A DNA stretch of 64,000 nucleotides. Source: Cervus elaphus (taxonomy: Eukaryota; Chordata; Mammalia; Artiodactyla; Cervidae). Shown here in pieces: positions 46,350 to 59,834 of the stretch (position 1 is its first letter; each line of letters starts with the position of its first letter). Below the pieces are notes generated by a model. That model saw only the letters and a program-made list of their open reading frames with translations. It was not told the origin of the DNA and did no database searches. Both the position numbers and the translations under genes were made by a program. The stretch lies in contig NC_057847.1 of NCBI RefSeq assembly GCF_910594005.1, forward strand, positions 27,069,001 through 27,133,000. Direction: 5' to 3'.

Positions 46350-47530
46350 TATTGCTGAAGTCTTTGGAAGAACTCCCATTCATAGGGTGGTCTGAAGACC
46401 ACAGGACTCATTTTGCAACCCTGCTAAATTTAGCTGGAAACAGCAAGTACTGGAGAGGAGTTGCCTGTCTTTGTAGCGCAACACACCACTTGGCTGCAGA
46501 GAGAGCTGAGGTTGCTGATAGATTCGTCCTGACACTAACATTCTGGGAAAATCTTTCCTTCTGCAGGGCTCCAAATGTGGCTCAATAGACACTCACAGTT
46601 TTTACCACCATTGATTTTTTAAATTTATATTTTTTGCTTTTGTTTTTAAGAGTTCAAAGCTCTTCCTGTGTTCCCCTTCTGGAACAGGAAAACTAGAACC
46701 CCGCTTAGTCAAGATGAAACTGGAACTATAAACTTAGTCCTCAGAATTAACAGGAAGGGTCAGCTTCAAACTAATAGCTGCCTCCATGGTTTGGATCTGT
46801 GTGTAAGTGGCACACCTTTAAAGAAAGCAGGAGCACAATTAATGGGGGAGAATTATACACACGACTCCTAACCCCACCCCAAAGGTTCCTTCCCCTCTGT
46901 AGGCGTGTATTATTAGGCAGTCTGCTCTAATTCTGCAAAGTGAAATACAAGACTTATATTTTCCAGCAGCACTGGGATGTCAAAAGAAATTTAGAGTTTT
47001 CTGTAGATTGCAAATGAACCTTGAAGCACAGGTCTTTCTTTCAGTTAAGTATTATCATTAAGGATATGAGTTTTGTGAATAATATTGATCAAAGAATATT
47101 TAATTCATGCTTTTATTATTTCAGGGATTGATTCCTGGGATGCTTGTTTTGTTAGGTGGCCCAATAATCTGTTCATTTGTTCACAATGCAATTGCAAGCT
47201 GGAGGACAAGAGCCCAACCACTGATGCATGGCACACTCCCTCCGGTTTCTCTGTCACTGATTGCCACTTAAAATTTGGATTAACTTAGGTATGACATGAT
47301 ATGAATTTATGAAACATATTCCACTTTCTTCCTTCTCATGAAGTTCAAATATATTTTAGATTCTTCAACCAAAAATGGCTTTAAAGATATTTAATAAAAA
47401 TGCAAAAAATTTTCTGACCCAAGTTATTCCATGTCACATAAACCTTTCCCAAATGTAGTCAGAGCTTAAAGGTTCCATACGATTTCTTAAATGTTATCCC
47501 CTTTACCTTTATAGATTGTCTGGGATGGAC
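46350..47530. other. Unique intronic sequence
   Basis: No repeat or exon recognised. Confidence 0.5.
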
Positions 47531-47532
47531 AT

Positions 47533-47608
47533 TGCTGCTGCTGCTGCTAAGTCGCTTCAGTTGTGTCCGACACTGTGCGGCCCCGTAGACGGCAGCCCAC
47601 CAGGCTCC
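47533..47608 (-). mobile_element. Bov-A2 SINE, severely truncated (76 bp)
   Basis: A (gct)n 3' end, then 'aagtcgcttcagttgtgtccgacactgtgcggccccgtagacggcagcccaccaggctcct', ending abruptly. A 5'-truncated insertion. Confidence 0.92.
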
Positions 47609-50169
47609 TAGTCTGTGCCAGTTTAATCAAGACAAAACTGGAAAAGGCCAATGGATTTAGTTCCCTCTCTCACCACAATTCATTATAAAGACCCAACACA
47701 TAGCTATATCCTCAGTCATAATTCCATTTTACTCACAAAGTGCCGAAAAGTTAGAATTTTCGAATCATTTCTGGTTTTAAAGTAATATATGTACATGTGG
47801 ATGGTGAGAAATCTGTTGAGATAAAGCAAAGGGGTATGTTCTTGGACCTCTGTGTTGAGGTTCTAGTCTTTTCTCTTGGATGATTCCTCAGGCTATAAGT
47901 AAAATCAACTTGTTTAACTTTTCCTTTACAGTTGTAAAATATTAGAGTATGTATCTTTTTGCAGCTGTGACAGTCTGCCCCCTTCCCTTGCTGAACTGCC
48001 TCAGAATCAGTCAGTGTTTCCCCAAGGACACAGGAAGACCTGAGGGAAACAAAAAAGACAACTGAGTGTCTAAATTAAAAAAATTTTAAATCCAAAGCAC
48101 AGAAAGTCAAAGCAGTTTTTGTTTTACTAACCATTTTGGGGACAGAAAAGGTTTTTGAGTTCCAAAACTTTGGCTTAATTTGAAGGACAAATTCTATGAG
48201 GTTTACACTATAAACAGTAGAGTAGGGAAGAATGTATGATTTCAGAGTTAGTGTTTCATCCCCAAAGGAGATCAATACAACAGAATTGATGGTGGTGGCA
48301 AGGCATGTTTGCGGGAGGTGTTTGGGGAGAGAACAATTCAGCAAATTATTGGTATGGGTCAGGGAAAGGAGGAGGCCCACCCCCTGACCACTCCATTATG
48401 GGGTCAAATCCCAGTTGAGTGAGGGGGCATCTCTAAGCACAAATCTCCATCTTGCTTCCTGAGTTGAGGGTTAGTGTAACCCAAGCATGGAAGTCAAGAG
48501 CATGCAAACACTAACAGAAGGCTCATGAATGGATAGAAACCCCTCCCTATTCCTTCCAAAGTCAGAAAGGAACAGCGATCCCAAACACCACCTATATTTA
48601 ATAGCACATAAAGAAAGATAAGCCCACAGAGACCAAGAAATAGGAGAGCACAAAGAAGCCAACAGAAAGCTCTCTTTCAAAAAGAAGATGATGCTCTTCA
48701 AAGCCAAGTGCGGTACAAAGATTAAGAAATGAGAATCTCCTTCACATTCAGAACAAGTAGGCTCTGGATGGCTTTACCTAGAGGGATTTCCATGAAGTGG
48801 CTGGAGTAGAATTTAAATCACAGTGGGTTCAGGAGCGTTAAGGAAGGGAAGAAATGGACCCAATAAATGTAGACAATCTTTTTAAGAAGTTTGGCTATAA
48901 AGGGGGAGAAAAGGATGAGGACAGATAAAAGAGTATGTGGCAAAGATAAAGGTTTTGTCCTATTTTTTTTTTTTTTAAGATGGGACTGGCCAAAGTCCCT
49001 CTACACTCTGTTAAGAAAGATCCCTTAGACCTGAAAATCTTGAAGATATAAGAAATAGAGGAAATTGTACACATGTGGAGGAAAGAGAAGAGGAAAACCT
49101 CTTCTCTTCTAACCTGAGGAAAGGTAGGATGTATGAATACAAATGGGCAATTTTAATTAATATATATTAGAATACACAAGGATAAAAGGATAATTTGTCT
49201 GCTGAACTCTCTATGATTTGTGCTGACTGAGGTGAGAGATGGGAGGAGAACGACCAACACCACAGAGACTAGTTGCCCCCTCCTATGAAAGGATGAGAGA
49301 AGACAGAAAGGAGTAAGAAGATGAGGTGAATTCAGGTGAAGCTGGGGAGAACAGAGGAAGAGAATAACTGACAGCTGCCATGAGGGGCCAGACTTCCGGG
49401 GGAAAGAGTGGTAAAAACAATTGTTAGAAAATCTAGCTATGTGTTCTGAGATCAGTTCTCCTCTTCTCTTGGTTAACTCCTTAAGAGCCTTTCAGTAAAG
49501 ACCTTCATTGTCTTCCAAGGCTTTCTGGGTCATGTTGCACTTTCACCATGCTGAACTGTCCTCAAAGCAATTGGCTTTACTCCAGGTTATATAGGTAATA
49601 AGATTTGGTGGTAGGAAATTAAGATCTTGCATAGTAAGAGGTGACACTTTCTGCTGAATGTGAGGTAGGGAAGTGGTTTGGTCAAAATTTGGGAGAAAGT
49701 AGAGTTTTCACATCAGCGTTGGGGAGAATGGCAGGAGCATATTAGGGAACCCTAAGAATCCCTGAGCTATACTGAGGGGTCCAGTTGAGATTGGAGGTAA
49801 AAACTTTACCATAGCAACCATCTGGACAATGGTGTGATTTTCTCTGGCAGTGCTTAGCAGTATGGTTGGCAGGAGAAAGCACTCAACTGGATTAAGCATT
49901 GGTATCCAGCTGTGAGTTGTTAAGATTTTAACTTCCCAGTACTAGAAAGGTTCACGTCTAAGTATCCAATACTATAATGCCTAACAAATAGGAATTGCTC
50001 AATAGATCTTTATTGACTGGATGAACAGGAAAAATGAAAACACTGGTAAGAAGGTATTGAAATAACAGGTCATGGTGTCCACATTAATAGGGAAGGAAGT
50101 GGAGATAAGAGGGGGCTAAAAGGGGAAAAGTCAAGGGGACCAAAGGTTCCTAGGAGATTTCTCAGGTCT
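47609..50169. other. Unique intronic sequence
   Basis: 2.5 kb without a recognised repeat, apart from a poly-T at about 48963-48977. 49960-50030 ('caataggaattgctcaatagatctttattgactgg') may be an L2/MIR 3' end. Confidence 0.5.
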
Positions 50170-50180
50170 ACCAGTCACAT

Positions 50181-50436
50181 GGTAAGGCAAGGGCACTCCA
50201 CTGCAGTACTCTTGCCTGGAAAATCCCATGGACGGAGGAGCCTGGTAGGCTGCAGTCCATGGGGTCACAAAGAGTCTGACACAACCGAACGACTTCACTT
50301 TCACACATTGGAGAAGGAAATGGCAACCCACTCCAGTGTTCCTGCCTGGAGAATCCCAGGGATGGCCGAGCCTGGTGGGCTGCCGTCTATGGGGTCGCAC
50401 AGAGTCGGACACGACCAAAGCGACTTTGTAGCAGCA
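50181..50436 (+). mobile_element. Bov-A2 SINE, 11-bp TSD
   Basis: Two Bov-A units joined by 'acttcactttcacacattggagaaggaaatggc'. accagtcacat (50170-50180) and accagtcacgt (50437-50447) match at 10 of 11. Confidence 0.95.
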
Positions 50437-50574
50437 ACCAGTCACGTAAGCAGTATCACCACTCAAGAAACTTTGAGTCTTAAAGCACTCCCTAGCAGCT
50501 GATCCAAGAAGCTATTAGGCTCAGTATTGGCCTTTAGTTCTTACCAAGAGCAACAAGCACATCTTTATATTCTA

Positions 50575-50730
50575 TCATCCCTCAGTATCCATGGGGAATT
50601 GGTTCCAGGACACTCCCAACCTTCTGCAGATTCCAAAATGCGCAGATGCTTTAAATATCTTATATAAAACGATAAAGTAGAACTAGCCTTCCAAATCTGC
50701 GGATAAGGAACCCGTATTGGAGGGCTGTGC
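50575..50730 (+). mobile_element. Tigger-like DNA transposon fragment
   Basis: 'ccctcagtatccatggggaattggttccaggac', 'ccttctgcagattccaaaatgcgcagatgct', 'atcttatataaaacgataaagtag' and the reverse-like right end 'aaatctgcggataaggaacccgtattggagggctg' match a pogo/Tigger-derived short element. Confidence 0.8.
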
Positions 50731-50764
50731 ATAGTCCTCTTTTCAATGTTCAAAACTCTCTTAA

Positions 50765-50835
50765 TACAGTAGAAACTAACACAACACTATAAAGCAACTA
50801 TGTGCCAATAAAAACTAATTTAAAAAGAAAAAAAT
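50765..50835 (+). mobile_element. Artiodactyl L1 3' terminus, very short
   Basis: 'acagtagaaactaacacaacactataaagcaactatgtgccaataaaaactaatttaaaaagaaaaaaa' is an L1 terminal sequence with a-rich end. Confidence 0.8.
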
Positions 50836-52284
50836 TCCCCTGCATGTAATATCTTTCTCATTCATTCTTTAAACCTGCTGTTCCTCTTTGTTTATGAACT
50901 TCTGCCCTAGCTACCATAGGTTTCTTTCTTTCTCCTTTATCTCTCATCCTCATTCACTTTCCATTTTCAATTGGTGAAAATAATCCAGGCCATAGCAGAT
51001 ATCATTAAAGATGAAATTCATGATATGTCTGCAATGAAGACAAGGAAATCCTTACATTTCAAAACTAAAGAAGTCTCTTACAGTCAGTGAAAATGGATAC
51101 ATGTAAAAATAGTCACAGCCCATACCTTCTTATAATCAAACTGCATTTTCCCAAGTACTTGCATTCAAAACATTTTCCATTCTTAGAATATTGGTTATAT
51201 TTTAATTATTAACATAAGCCTTTCTTCTATTAATATTTTACTGCAAATGTACACGATTTCTACAGTAGGATGAGTTGGGTAGACTTTTGAAAAGTAGCCC
51301 AAAGATGTTTACAGTAGTGTTCTGATGAAGGATTTGAAAAGGAACTTTTGGACTACAACCTATTTGCTGGGGTTTGGCATAGTCTTGATTCCTGCTTGAA
51401 TTTCCTGAAAAATCACAATAAGTTATTTCAGGAAAAACAGTTGCCAAACTTTCTGACAAGTCACAATGAATGGTTAAATTCTGAAAGGTCAACCAGCCAT
51501 CTTTTGGCTCCCATCTCCTCTTTAAAACCAAGCTATTTTGAGAATTTCCATTCCTCATGCTCTTTTTCTTCCCAACCCTGACACTATTTGTATCCCCTCA
51601 GTGGCATTTTTTTTTTTTTTTTGACTCAGGAAAACTTAAATAAGTTCCAAGATTGCAGAAGAGCCTTATTATTTGATGATTGTGGGTCTTGTCTGGGAAA
51701 AACTCCAAACATAGATTTGCCATTTTAAGCAATTCCTTTGAATTCTCACTCTATTGTCAGCAATAGTTCGGTATTATTGGTTTATTATTGATTTTTTTCC
51801 TTCCATTTACATAAGTTAACTAGGCACTCCAATTTTCTCTTCTCTCTTATGTTTTCTTAGTTTTTAAGTCCTTGAATGACTATATTGTTTTAGCTTTTTG
51901 AGTTTTGGAGAACACACACACGATACCTTGCCATTATCACAAACCCATAATCTTTTCCCCTTCAGCACCATGACTATTTCTTCTTTATAATCTTCCTTCT
52001 TTCTCTTTACCCTACTTTAATATAATCAGCTGCCACATTCTGTCAATTTTCCCTTTAAAGTATATTTCAGGTTCATCTTTTTCTCTGACTTCCCACTGGC
52101 ACTATCCTGTCACAGGTCATCGAAGGTTCTTTTACACTCTCCCAGCCAGCTTTCCTGCACCCTCCTCCCCTCTCCACACCCATCCCCATGCCCCACCACA
52201 CACTCAGTCCATATGGTTCATTATCCTGCTTAAAATATCCTGTGAGGGCAGGAAAGCACCTCCTATGCATTTAGGCACACCTCT
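50836..52284. other. Unique intronic sequence
   Basis: No exon recognised. Long poly-T at about 51607-51622. Confidence 0.5.
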
Positions 52285-52430
52285 TAATTCTCGCAGTCCT
52301 GCATGATAAATGTGACTTTCCTCATGTCATAAATGAGGAAGCTGACTTGCCCAAAGGTTAAGCAGCTTGTCCCAAATCACCCAACTTGTAAGTGTTCCAG
52401 TCACTGGCCCTTAAATTTGAAGAGGGAAGA
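52285..52430 (+). repeat. MIR SINE
   Basis: 'cttaattctcgcagtcctgcatgataaatg', 'tcataaatgaggaagctgacttgcccaaaggttaagcagcttgtcccaaatcacccaacttgtaagtg'. Confidence 0.75.
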
Positions 52431-52879
52431 GTTGTCTGTGTTGTAACAGAAAAATAAAGCATTAACAGAATGGAGATTTGATATTTACTCTCTTTAAAGT
52501 CAAGGAGTTAGACATACGTACAATTATTACCACATCAAGGGCAATGACTGTCAAGAGATGGGGTTTACACCAGACAAGTAGAAATCAGAGAGCCTGCTCT
52601 CAAAGAATTTATAATCTAATTGGTCAGAGTATGCATCTAGTACATGCTAGATATACAGCACATGCTAAATAAATACTTGCTCAAGCCAGGACCAAGGAAT
52701 GGAAGGAATTTGTTAGTCTCTTTCTGGCTTGTCATAGGATGCTTCTTAATATAAAGGGCTCTGACACTTCCTCCTAACCCAGTCCCAAAGAATATCAGAA
52801 CAATACACTGTTGGGAAAAAAAAAAAAAGACGTGGAGATTACTGGGCTGCCTTCCAGCCACAGACCTATTTATTTTTCC

Positions 52880-55800
52880 CTAACAACAAGATAACTATTG
52901 CTGGATATTATTATGGGATTTTTCCATATGTCATTTAGTTAGGACAGTGACTACCCATTGCAGCCTTTTAAAGTGCTCTGGTCTTCTGCCAGCTTACCTC
53001 ACTGTACAATTTTATCTTTGGTTTTTATTTTTATGATTATTCAAATTTCCCATTGCCTCACCAATCCCTCATTTGACCACTGCGGCTGTGGACTACACAC
53101 CTCGACAAAGACCCCTTGGAAAGGGTTTTTTTCACTTGCGGTGGGCTCCTTTGAAACAAGTTCTTGCTACGTTCAACATTTTGGCAAACAAGGACAAGTT
53201 CAAGGAAATTGGAGGCCGAACTCGACAGAGCACTGGGTGCAGCTGCTGGCCCAGCTGTGCAGTGATTCTCAACTGGTCCATTACCTCCAAACTCAACTAT
53301 TCAGCACAGCCTTCCCTAGTCCAGCTCTCCTGTTGGTCTAATATATTTGGCAACAGCCATTATTTCAGAAATGAATGCTCGTGTGTATTTATAGCAAATC
53401 GCGTGCCTGCTCTATCAACAATTAAAGAGATTAGGATTCAGCAGACATATTCCTCTAATTAGGACAAGATGGAAGATACAGCATACGGAATGCTGCAGTT
53501 TGGTCAAGGTTTATCCTTTCCTAACAAGACTGCCATGCTGTCTCTCGTCACCCAAACAGCCCCTCACTCCTATGGCCACCTCACTCCCTGCAAGACATGC
53601 ACTGTGTCTGTCCCACAGAATTTTCAGGCAGGGGATTCTGTTTGCAACTGACATGTCCAGTTTCCCCTTCCTCCCTCTTTCAAACCACACCGGAGGCTTG
53701 AATGGACTGTTTCTAGGCTTGTTTTGAAAATAACGTGGACAGCACCATGTGGCCTCTAAGTTCACTCAGTTACACCCTTTCCTTGGAGCTTTGGTGGATG
53801 CTATAAGCTCACACTTATGTGGTCTCTCCTCTGAACAAAAGCCCGAACTCAGTGTCTGGGCCATAAATTCCATCTTGCCTCACTCTTGCCCATGCATTAT
53901 TTAAGCAATCTTCTCGGTGAAGCCGGCATGAGAATTTCCCTCTGAGTAACAATCAGTGAGCGCTTTCCGCGCTGTTCTAACGGGAAATGTAGGCTATCTG
54001 AGAGAGTTCCACCCATTCACAGTCTTGATAATGAAATATGATAATCTAATTTGGTAAAAATAAACTGTGAAATCAGAGATTTGAGGCAAAAACTTTAAAG
54101 AAGCAATTCAGACGAGCAATCAATGCTTATTCAGTTTCTGTACTATCTCAGCTTTCTCCCTGTGCAGATGCTTAAGTGATGCTAAATTAAATAATTGACA
54201 AATTTTTAAAACTGCTGGAAATTACCATCTGTACTTAATTTTGGAATATAAAAAGGTCCATAGAAAACACCCTTTATGATTATTTTGTCTAATAACAGAT
54301 ATGAAACAATACAAACATCCCAGTCATAAAAATATAATGCGTTTCGAGCAGTCTGGTTTACATATTCAAACAGTTTTTCAAAACAAAAGACCACAGGAGG
54401 AGTGAAAAGCTGGGTTACCAATCTGTTTTTTCAAATGAATGGCAAAAGAACTGAGTTTCAGTTTAAAATCTATCCCTCTAGCCCTCACCTCCCCACAAAA
54501 CCAAAACCAAAACCCCCAAAACTCACCCATAGGCTTCCTATAGACAGTAAAGATCACATCACTTTTTCACATTTCTCTTCTGGATAAACCCTGGGCTAAA
54601 CTGTTCTCTGTTAAGAACTTTATTAGGTTGGTATTCCATTTATACAAAATGAAGTCTAGGACTGTAAATAAACATGCTTGAGGCTTCCATGAAAACAGAG
54701 AAAGAGAAACAAGCTCCCTGCGTGGGAACACACTGGCAAATACGTGGATAAAACAAGCTGAAACTTACACCAGACTCTCCTCCCAGGTCCAGCTCGGCAG
54801 GAGCCCCTAAAGGTACATTCTAGATTTTTTTAATCCATGTTCTGCTCTTCTCACTGAGGGGACTACTCAGGCACATGGTCAAGTTGCAATCAGCTTCTCC
54901 CTCAGTGATGTATGAGAGCTGGGCTGACTTATCTCGTCTTTCTGCAGCATATTAGCACTAATGTTCCTGCGTCTGCATCCTACCTCTCTTTAGCCGTAGC
55001 CCGGGCTTTATCATTGGTAATCTAAATTAAAGAGCCAGTGAACAGAAAAGGGTTGTTGTCCCCCACCCCTCCCTGTTTTCCATGAAACAAATGCCAGGCA
55101 GTCATTCCCGGACAAGGATTCCACTGTTTATTCTATGGAGCCTCCTCTTCAGTATCCCATTGAGACTGGAAGACAATTGCAAAAGGAGAGGACCAGCGAG
55201 ACTGTCTTAGTTCAGAGGTTTACTTATGACTTATTCTCTAAAACAGAGCAGATGGCCTCAGGAATTACTAGAGAAAGCTGTCATTTGCTGGTTTTTCAGT
55301 CTAGAATACAGAATTGACACTATTTACAACAACAGAGTAACTTGATCCTCCACTTACTGCCCGGGGCGCAGCACACCTTTCAGTGACTTTTTTTTCCCCT
55401 GAGAAATCTCTTCCTTTCCCCACTGATGTTTATTTTATACATGCTTCCATGTTCAACTTACTGTGGAATATGAGTGCTATGATTTAGCAAGTTGAACACA
55501 AGAAGCATAAAGTCCTATAAAAAATGGAAGGGAAAAAATTCAAACAAATTATTAACCTTGTTATAACTTTCTATCCACAAATGAGCTGAAGCAGGAGCAA
55601 AATGCTCTATTTAATTCAGGAGTTGTCGGTTCCTGTTAGATACATTTAAAATTTTCTCCAGTTCCACAAATGTTTGGGAAGAGGAAACATATCAATAAAT
55701 TTTCATAAGAAACTTTTTGATCTCTTGAAAAAAATAAAAAAGAAAGTTTTTGATCTCTTGAAAATGTTGCCATCTCAGCAGCACCTCAATGCTTTTAACT

Positions 55801-57040
55801 CAGGTTTCCAAGAATTACTGGAATACTACTAGCTTTGTTTTCACATTTGAAACAACAAAACTTCTTTAACAGCTGTTATGCAGCAGCATTTGTGGGTAAC
55901 TATAGTAAGTTTCATCTTTATTTTTGTGTATTTTGTTAAAACATTGTTTTAATAATTTTAAACATGTATACTGCATTTTTAATTTTGCTTTTGAAAATTA
56001 ATAAACTATGACACAGACATATAATATAGACTTGCCACTTTTCATAGATTTAGAATATTAAATTCTCTAGCTCCTTGATATTTGCATTGCTTCGATTTTT
56101 CATTATTAAAACTATGTCTCCTATCAGAAATGCAAAATACTCACATTTCGGGCCCTTGTGTCCCCTCCAACCCCTTCAAAAAAAAATTTAATCTCAAACT
56201 TTCTGCTTCCCAGCTCTTCTCAGAATTGCAGTCAAGACAGCACACTCAGTAGGGTTCCTTGAAGACTATCCAGAGTATCAGTTCTAGATTGTATCTCTGG
56301 GTTAAAATTTTCACATTTATATCAATTTCTACCCTCTAGAACTTGTTTATACTGAACTGCTCCACAAACATCCAGGGTAATTATTTAAAATTTTAGATTT
56401 GGGCTTGTCACTCAGTTGTTTAAAACTCTGCACAGCTTCCCGTTATTCTTAGGATGAAAGCCAAAATCTTTATCACGGCCTTCAAGGACTCAGTTTTATT
56501 TCAGTCAGAAGATAAGCCCACCTTCCCAGAACTGACTGGCTGGGATTCAGAACCATCAATCAATCAAGTATTGAACCCCTGCTCTTTACTGGCCAGTCAG
56601 CTCTGAACATGGTATCCGAGCACCAGTATGGGATGCTGAGAGAATTCCAAAAGCAAACATATAGGCCTTTTCTTTTAGTTTGAAAGTAACATACATGAAT
56701 AAGATCTCATTAGTTCACATGTCAGCTTATAAACTATGACAAAATCAATATCAAGCAAGTCAGACTCAAAAATGCAAAGTGAAGATAAAATCAAGAGTAA
56801 AAAGAATTAGATGAAATTAAACGTTAGATGAATGTTAACTGAAACTGACTTAGGCTAGAGGAGAAAAGGGGAAACAATTAAGAAGAAACTCCCAAATAAG
56901 TATTGCTCAAGCTTGGTATTCTTACGCTTCCAAGGTCTGTGGCTCACATGAGCTAAATTAGACTTACATTTTTTAAAATCAACTACTCCATGACCGTGCT
57001 TATGAGATTCTTCCTAGTTATTCCTAGATTTTCATTACAT
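52880..57040. other. 4-kb repeat-poor block
   Basis: No ruminant SINE and no clear LINE here, unlike both flanks. A diverged old repeat is possible at 56380-56490 ('aaactctgcacagcttcccgttattcttaggatgaaagcc'). It includes an open plus frame at 53073-53459 (129 codons) with no recognised domain, and AT-rich tracts with homeodomain-type cores at about 53430-53470 and 54020-54300. A local duplication of 'gaaac/gtttttgatctcttgaaaa' lies at 55709-55763. Confidence 0.5.
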
Positions 57041-57053
57041 TACTGTTAATATT

Positions 57054-57316
57054 GCTGCTGCTGCTGCTAAGTCACTTCAGTCGTGTCCGACTCTGTGCAA
57101 CCCCATAGACGGCAGCCCACCAGGCTCCCCTGTCCCTGGGATTCTCCAGGCAAGAATATTGAAGTGGGTTGCCATTTCCTTCTCCAATGCATGAAAGTGA
57201 AATCGGCCAGTCGTGTCCAACTCTTAGTGACCCCATGGACTACAGCCTACCAGGCTCCTCTGTCCATGGGATTTTCGAGGCAAGAGTACTGGAGTGGGGT
57301 GCCATTGCCTTCTCCA
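57054..57316 (-). mobile_element. Bov-A2 SINE, 12-bp TSD
   Basis: Reverse two-unit copy starting with (gct)n at 57054. actgttaatatt (57042-57053) and actgttgatatt (57317-57328) match at 11 of 12. Confidence 0.97.
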
Positions 57317-57329
57317 ACTGTTGATATTA

Positions 57330-57724
57330 CTCTCCTTCAAAAGTTCTCTTTATTTTAGTCACAAAAACAACTATCTTATAAACTTCACTTTCTAAGTAAG
57401 ATGGCCAAGGAGCCCAACACAGAACCTTGAAAATATGGGCTTTTTCATAACCTGAAGATCTACTTTGCAGTTAACCAAGAGCAACATGATCCTTTCATGC
57501 AACTTGTATGTAAGTTCATACATAAAATAATGTAAAGTCCCAAAGACATATGAAGCATCCACTAACAAAACCTTGACATAGTCCAATGTGTTAGGAATTG
57601 ACACCACAAGGCCCCATGAATCACACAATATGTCTATGCTTCTCGCCACTGTTCAAATAAATTATACTATTAAAACCTCCCCTTGGAAGAAATTCTAAGA
57701 CTCTGAAACCAAACTACTGTGTTC
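57330..57724. other. Unique intronic sequence
   Basis: No feature recognised. Confidence 0.5.
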
Positions 57725-57880
57725 AACTCACAGCTCTTGCCATTTACCAGCTGTATGATCTTAGGTAAGATACTTAAACTTATTGTAGCATGGGTGTGCT
57801 AAATTCATCTGCAAAGTGGGATAATGAGAGTTCTGCTTCTGGTCATGAATGTAACACCTTCTCAGTTTATAACAATTATA
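57725..57880 (-). repeat. MIR SINE
   Basis: 'cacagctcttgccatttaccagctgtatgatcttaggtaagatacttaaac', 'tcatctgcaaagtgggataatgagag' in reverse MIR order. Confidence 0.75.
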
Positions 57881-58279
57881 AACTCCAAATAAAATATTAA
57901 AAACAACAACTACTTGAAGGCACTGGAGAGTGACCACGAGCAGGCAGAAACTCATGGGAAGTTGACACTTGGAAGAATGGTTCTCCATAAACTACCCATT
58001 TTTTAAAAACTGCTTTACAACTAAGGGCAGGCCCAATTGGTCAGTTCTGCAGGGTGGCTATATCTCAGGTAGGAACTTGCCATCTTACTGGTTGGGGAAT
58101 CAGAGGATAGAGTTCAGAGAGAAGACAGAAGCTGACAAAATGAAGGAGGAAATACAGAAAGAAAAGGAAGCTCCAAATTCAATATATAAAATCTGATAAC
58201 ATTTACAGCTGATGCCAAAACTATACATATGTGGAACAGATTTCAAGCAGCCCAACTAAGGTGAAAACAACTAACCAGA

Positions 58280-59218
58280 TTCTGCTGCTGTCTGTCACGG
58301 GGAAGACATACTTGAAATTTGGAATTCAAGTTCCATTAAGTTAATTACTTGTTAAAATAAAAAAGTTAATACTCTTGATGGGCATATAGCCAAATTCAGA
58401 AGCTCTATAACATTCCACTCACAATGTCCACAATACATTCCAAAATTACTAGTTATGCAAAGAATCAGAAAAATGTAACCCATCCTCAAAAGAAATGGTA
58501 ATTCATACAGACCAACTCTGAGATGATGAAGATATTGGAATCAGCAAACAGAGTTTAAATCTGTTATTATAACTGTGCTAAAGAATATTTTTAAATTCAC
58601 AGCAGAGAAGAGTACAAAAAAAAGAACCAATTTGGAAACTTGATAACTAAAGGATACAATATCTGAAAAAAGTTTCACTGGATAGACCTAACAAACAGAG
58701 GAAAGTAATAAGTATCACTGAACCTAAAGACAGAAAAATATAGATTATCCAATCTGAAGAGAAAAAAAACTTTAAAAATGAACAAAACCTCACATTCTAA
58801 CTGAAATTCCAGAGAAATTGGCAAGGAAAGAATGGGCAAGAAAAAAAATGTTGAAGAAATAATCCAATTTTGCCAAGATTCGGTTTAAAAAACAACGTAA
58901 GTTTGCAAATTCAAAAATTCTTGTAATCTGCAAATAGAATAAATTAAAAACAAAACACAGTAAAAAATCATGCCAAGGGACATCATATTCAAACTGCTAA
59001 AATCCAAAGATAAAGAGAAATCTTGAAAGCAACCTGGGGAAAATGGCATGAACAGGAGAAAACAATACTAATTTTTCATCACAAGTAATGGAGGCTAGCA
59101 GATAATGTAGTGAAACCTTTAAAGCACCAACAGGAAAAAAACAACTGTCAAGCTAGAGTTCTATATTGGGCAAAAAATTCTTAGACAATGAAGGCTTCCA
59201 TTGTTTTCAGATAACACA
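58280..59218 (+). mobile_element. Old L1/HAL1-type fragment (ORF1-side)
   Basis: Distinct segments: 'gggacatcatattcaaactgctaaaatccaaagataaagagaaatcttgaaagcaacc', 'atcacaagtaatggaggctagcagataatg', 'aacctttaaagcaccaacagg', 'aactgtcaagctagagttctatattgggc'. This matches L1 sequence on the ORF1 side. Many stops; ends near the next SINE. Confidence 0.75.
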
Positions 59219-59220
59219 AT

Positions 59221-59437
59221 TGTTTCTAGCCGTGTCTGATTGTTTGTGACCCTTTGTAGCCCATCAGGCTCCTCTGTCCATGGGATTTCCCAGGCAAGAA
59301 TACTGGAGTGGGTTGCCATTTCCTCCTCAGGGGATCTTCCAGAACCAGGGTTCTTCCTGACCCAGGGATCAAACCCGTCTCCTGCATCTCCTGCAGTGCA
59401 GGCAGATTCTTCACCTGCTGAGCCACCAGGGAAGCCC
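59221..59437 (-). mobile_element. Bov-tA SINE with internal duplication
   Basis: Reverse copy ending 'tgctgagccaccagggaagccc'. The dinucleotide-rich part holds two related 'ttcc…accaggg' stretches (about 59337-59368), an internal duplication. Confidence 0.93.
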
Positions 59438-59464
59438 TCATAGAAAAACTGTAAGAAATCTAAA

Positions 59465-59560
59465 ATTGGTCAATAGTACCTATCTCATATAGTTGTTATA
59501 AAAATCAAATGAATTTAAATTTTAAACTCAGAACTGACACCTAGTAAGCACTATATATGC
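59465..59560 (-). repeat. MIR SINE fragment
   Basis: 'agtacctatctcatatagttgttataaaaatcaaatga', 'aactgacacctagtaagcactatatatgc' reverse MIR. Confidence 0.6.
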
Positions 59561-59714
59561 ATTAAAAATTAAAAAAATACATCTAAATATAAAATCTGGG
59601 GGTGTTATATATTAGCTTATTGACAACGAATACAGATTTATTTGTCAGAACAGCTAAAAGAGAGGCTACTTTAAGGAATAAGATTATCTTTGGTCAGTGG
59701 CCCAGGTTATGAAA

Positions 59715-59834
59715 ACGTTAGTCACTCAGTCCTGTCCGACTTTTTGCGACCTCATGGACTGTGGCCCACCAGGCTCCTCGTCCATAGAATTCTCCAGGCG
59801 AGAATACTGGAGTGAGTTGCCATTTCCTTCTCCA
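59715..59834 (-). mobile_element. Truncated Bov-A SINE, exact 11-bp TSD
   Basis: Single unit 'gttagtcactcagtcctgtccgactttttgcg…gagttgccatttccttctcca'. aggttatgaaa is repeated exactly at 59704-59714 and 59835-59845. Confidence 0.96.

Noticed and set aside
53073..53459. 129-codon plus frame
   Set aside because: Not recognised and without clear splice sites; kept only as part of the repeat-poor block finding.
57054..57070. (ctg)n run as a trinucleotide microsatellite (also at 47533)
   Set aside because: This is the normal 3' end of Bov-A2 SINEs in reverse orientation, not an independent expansion.
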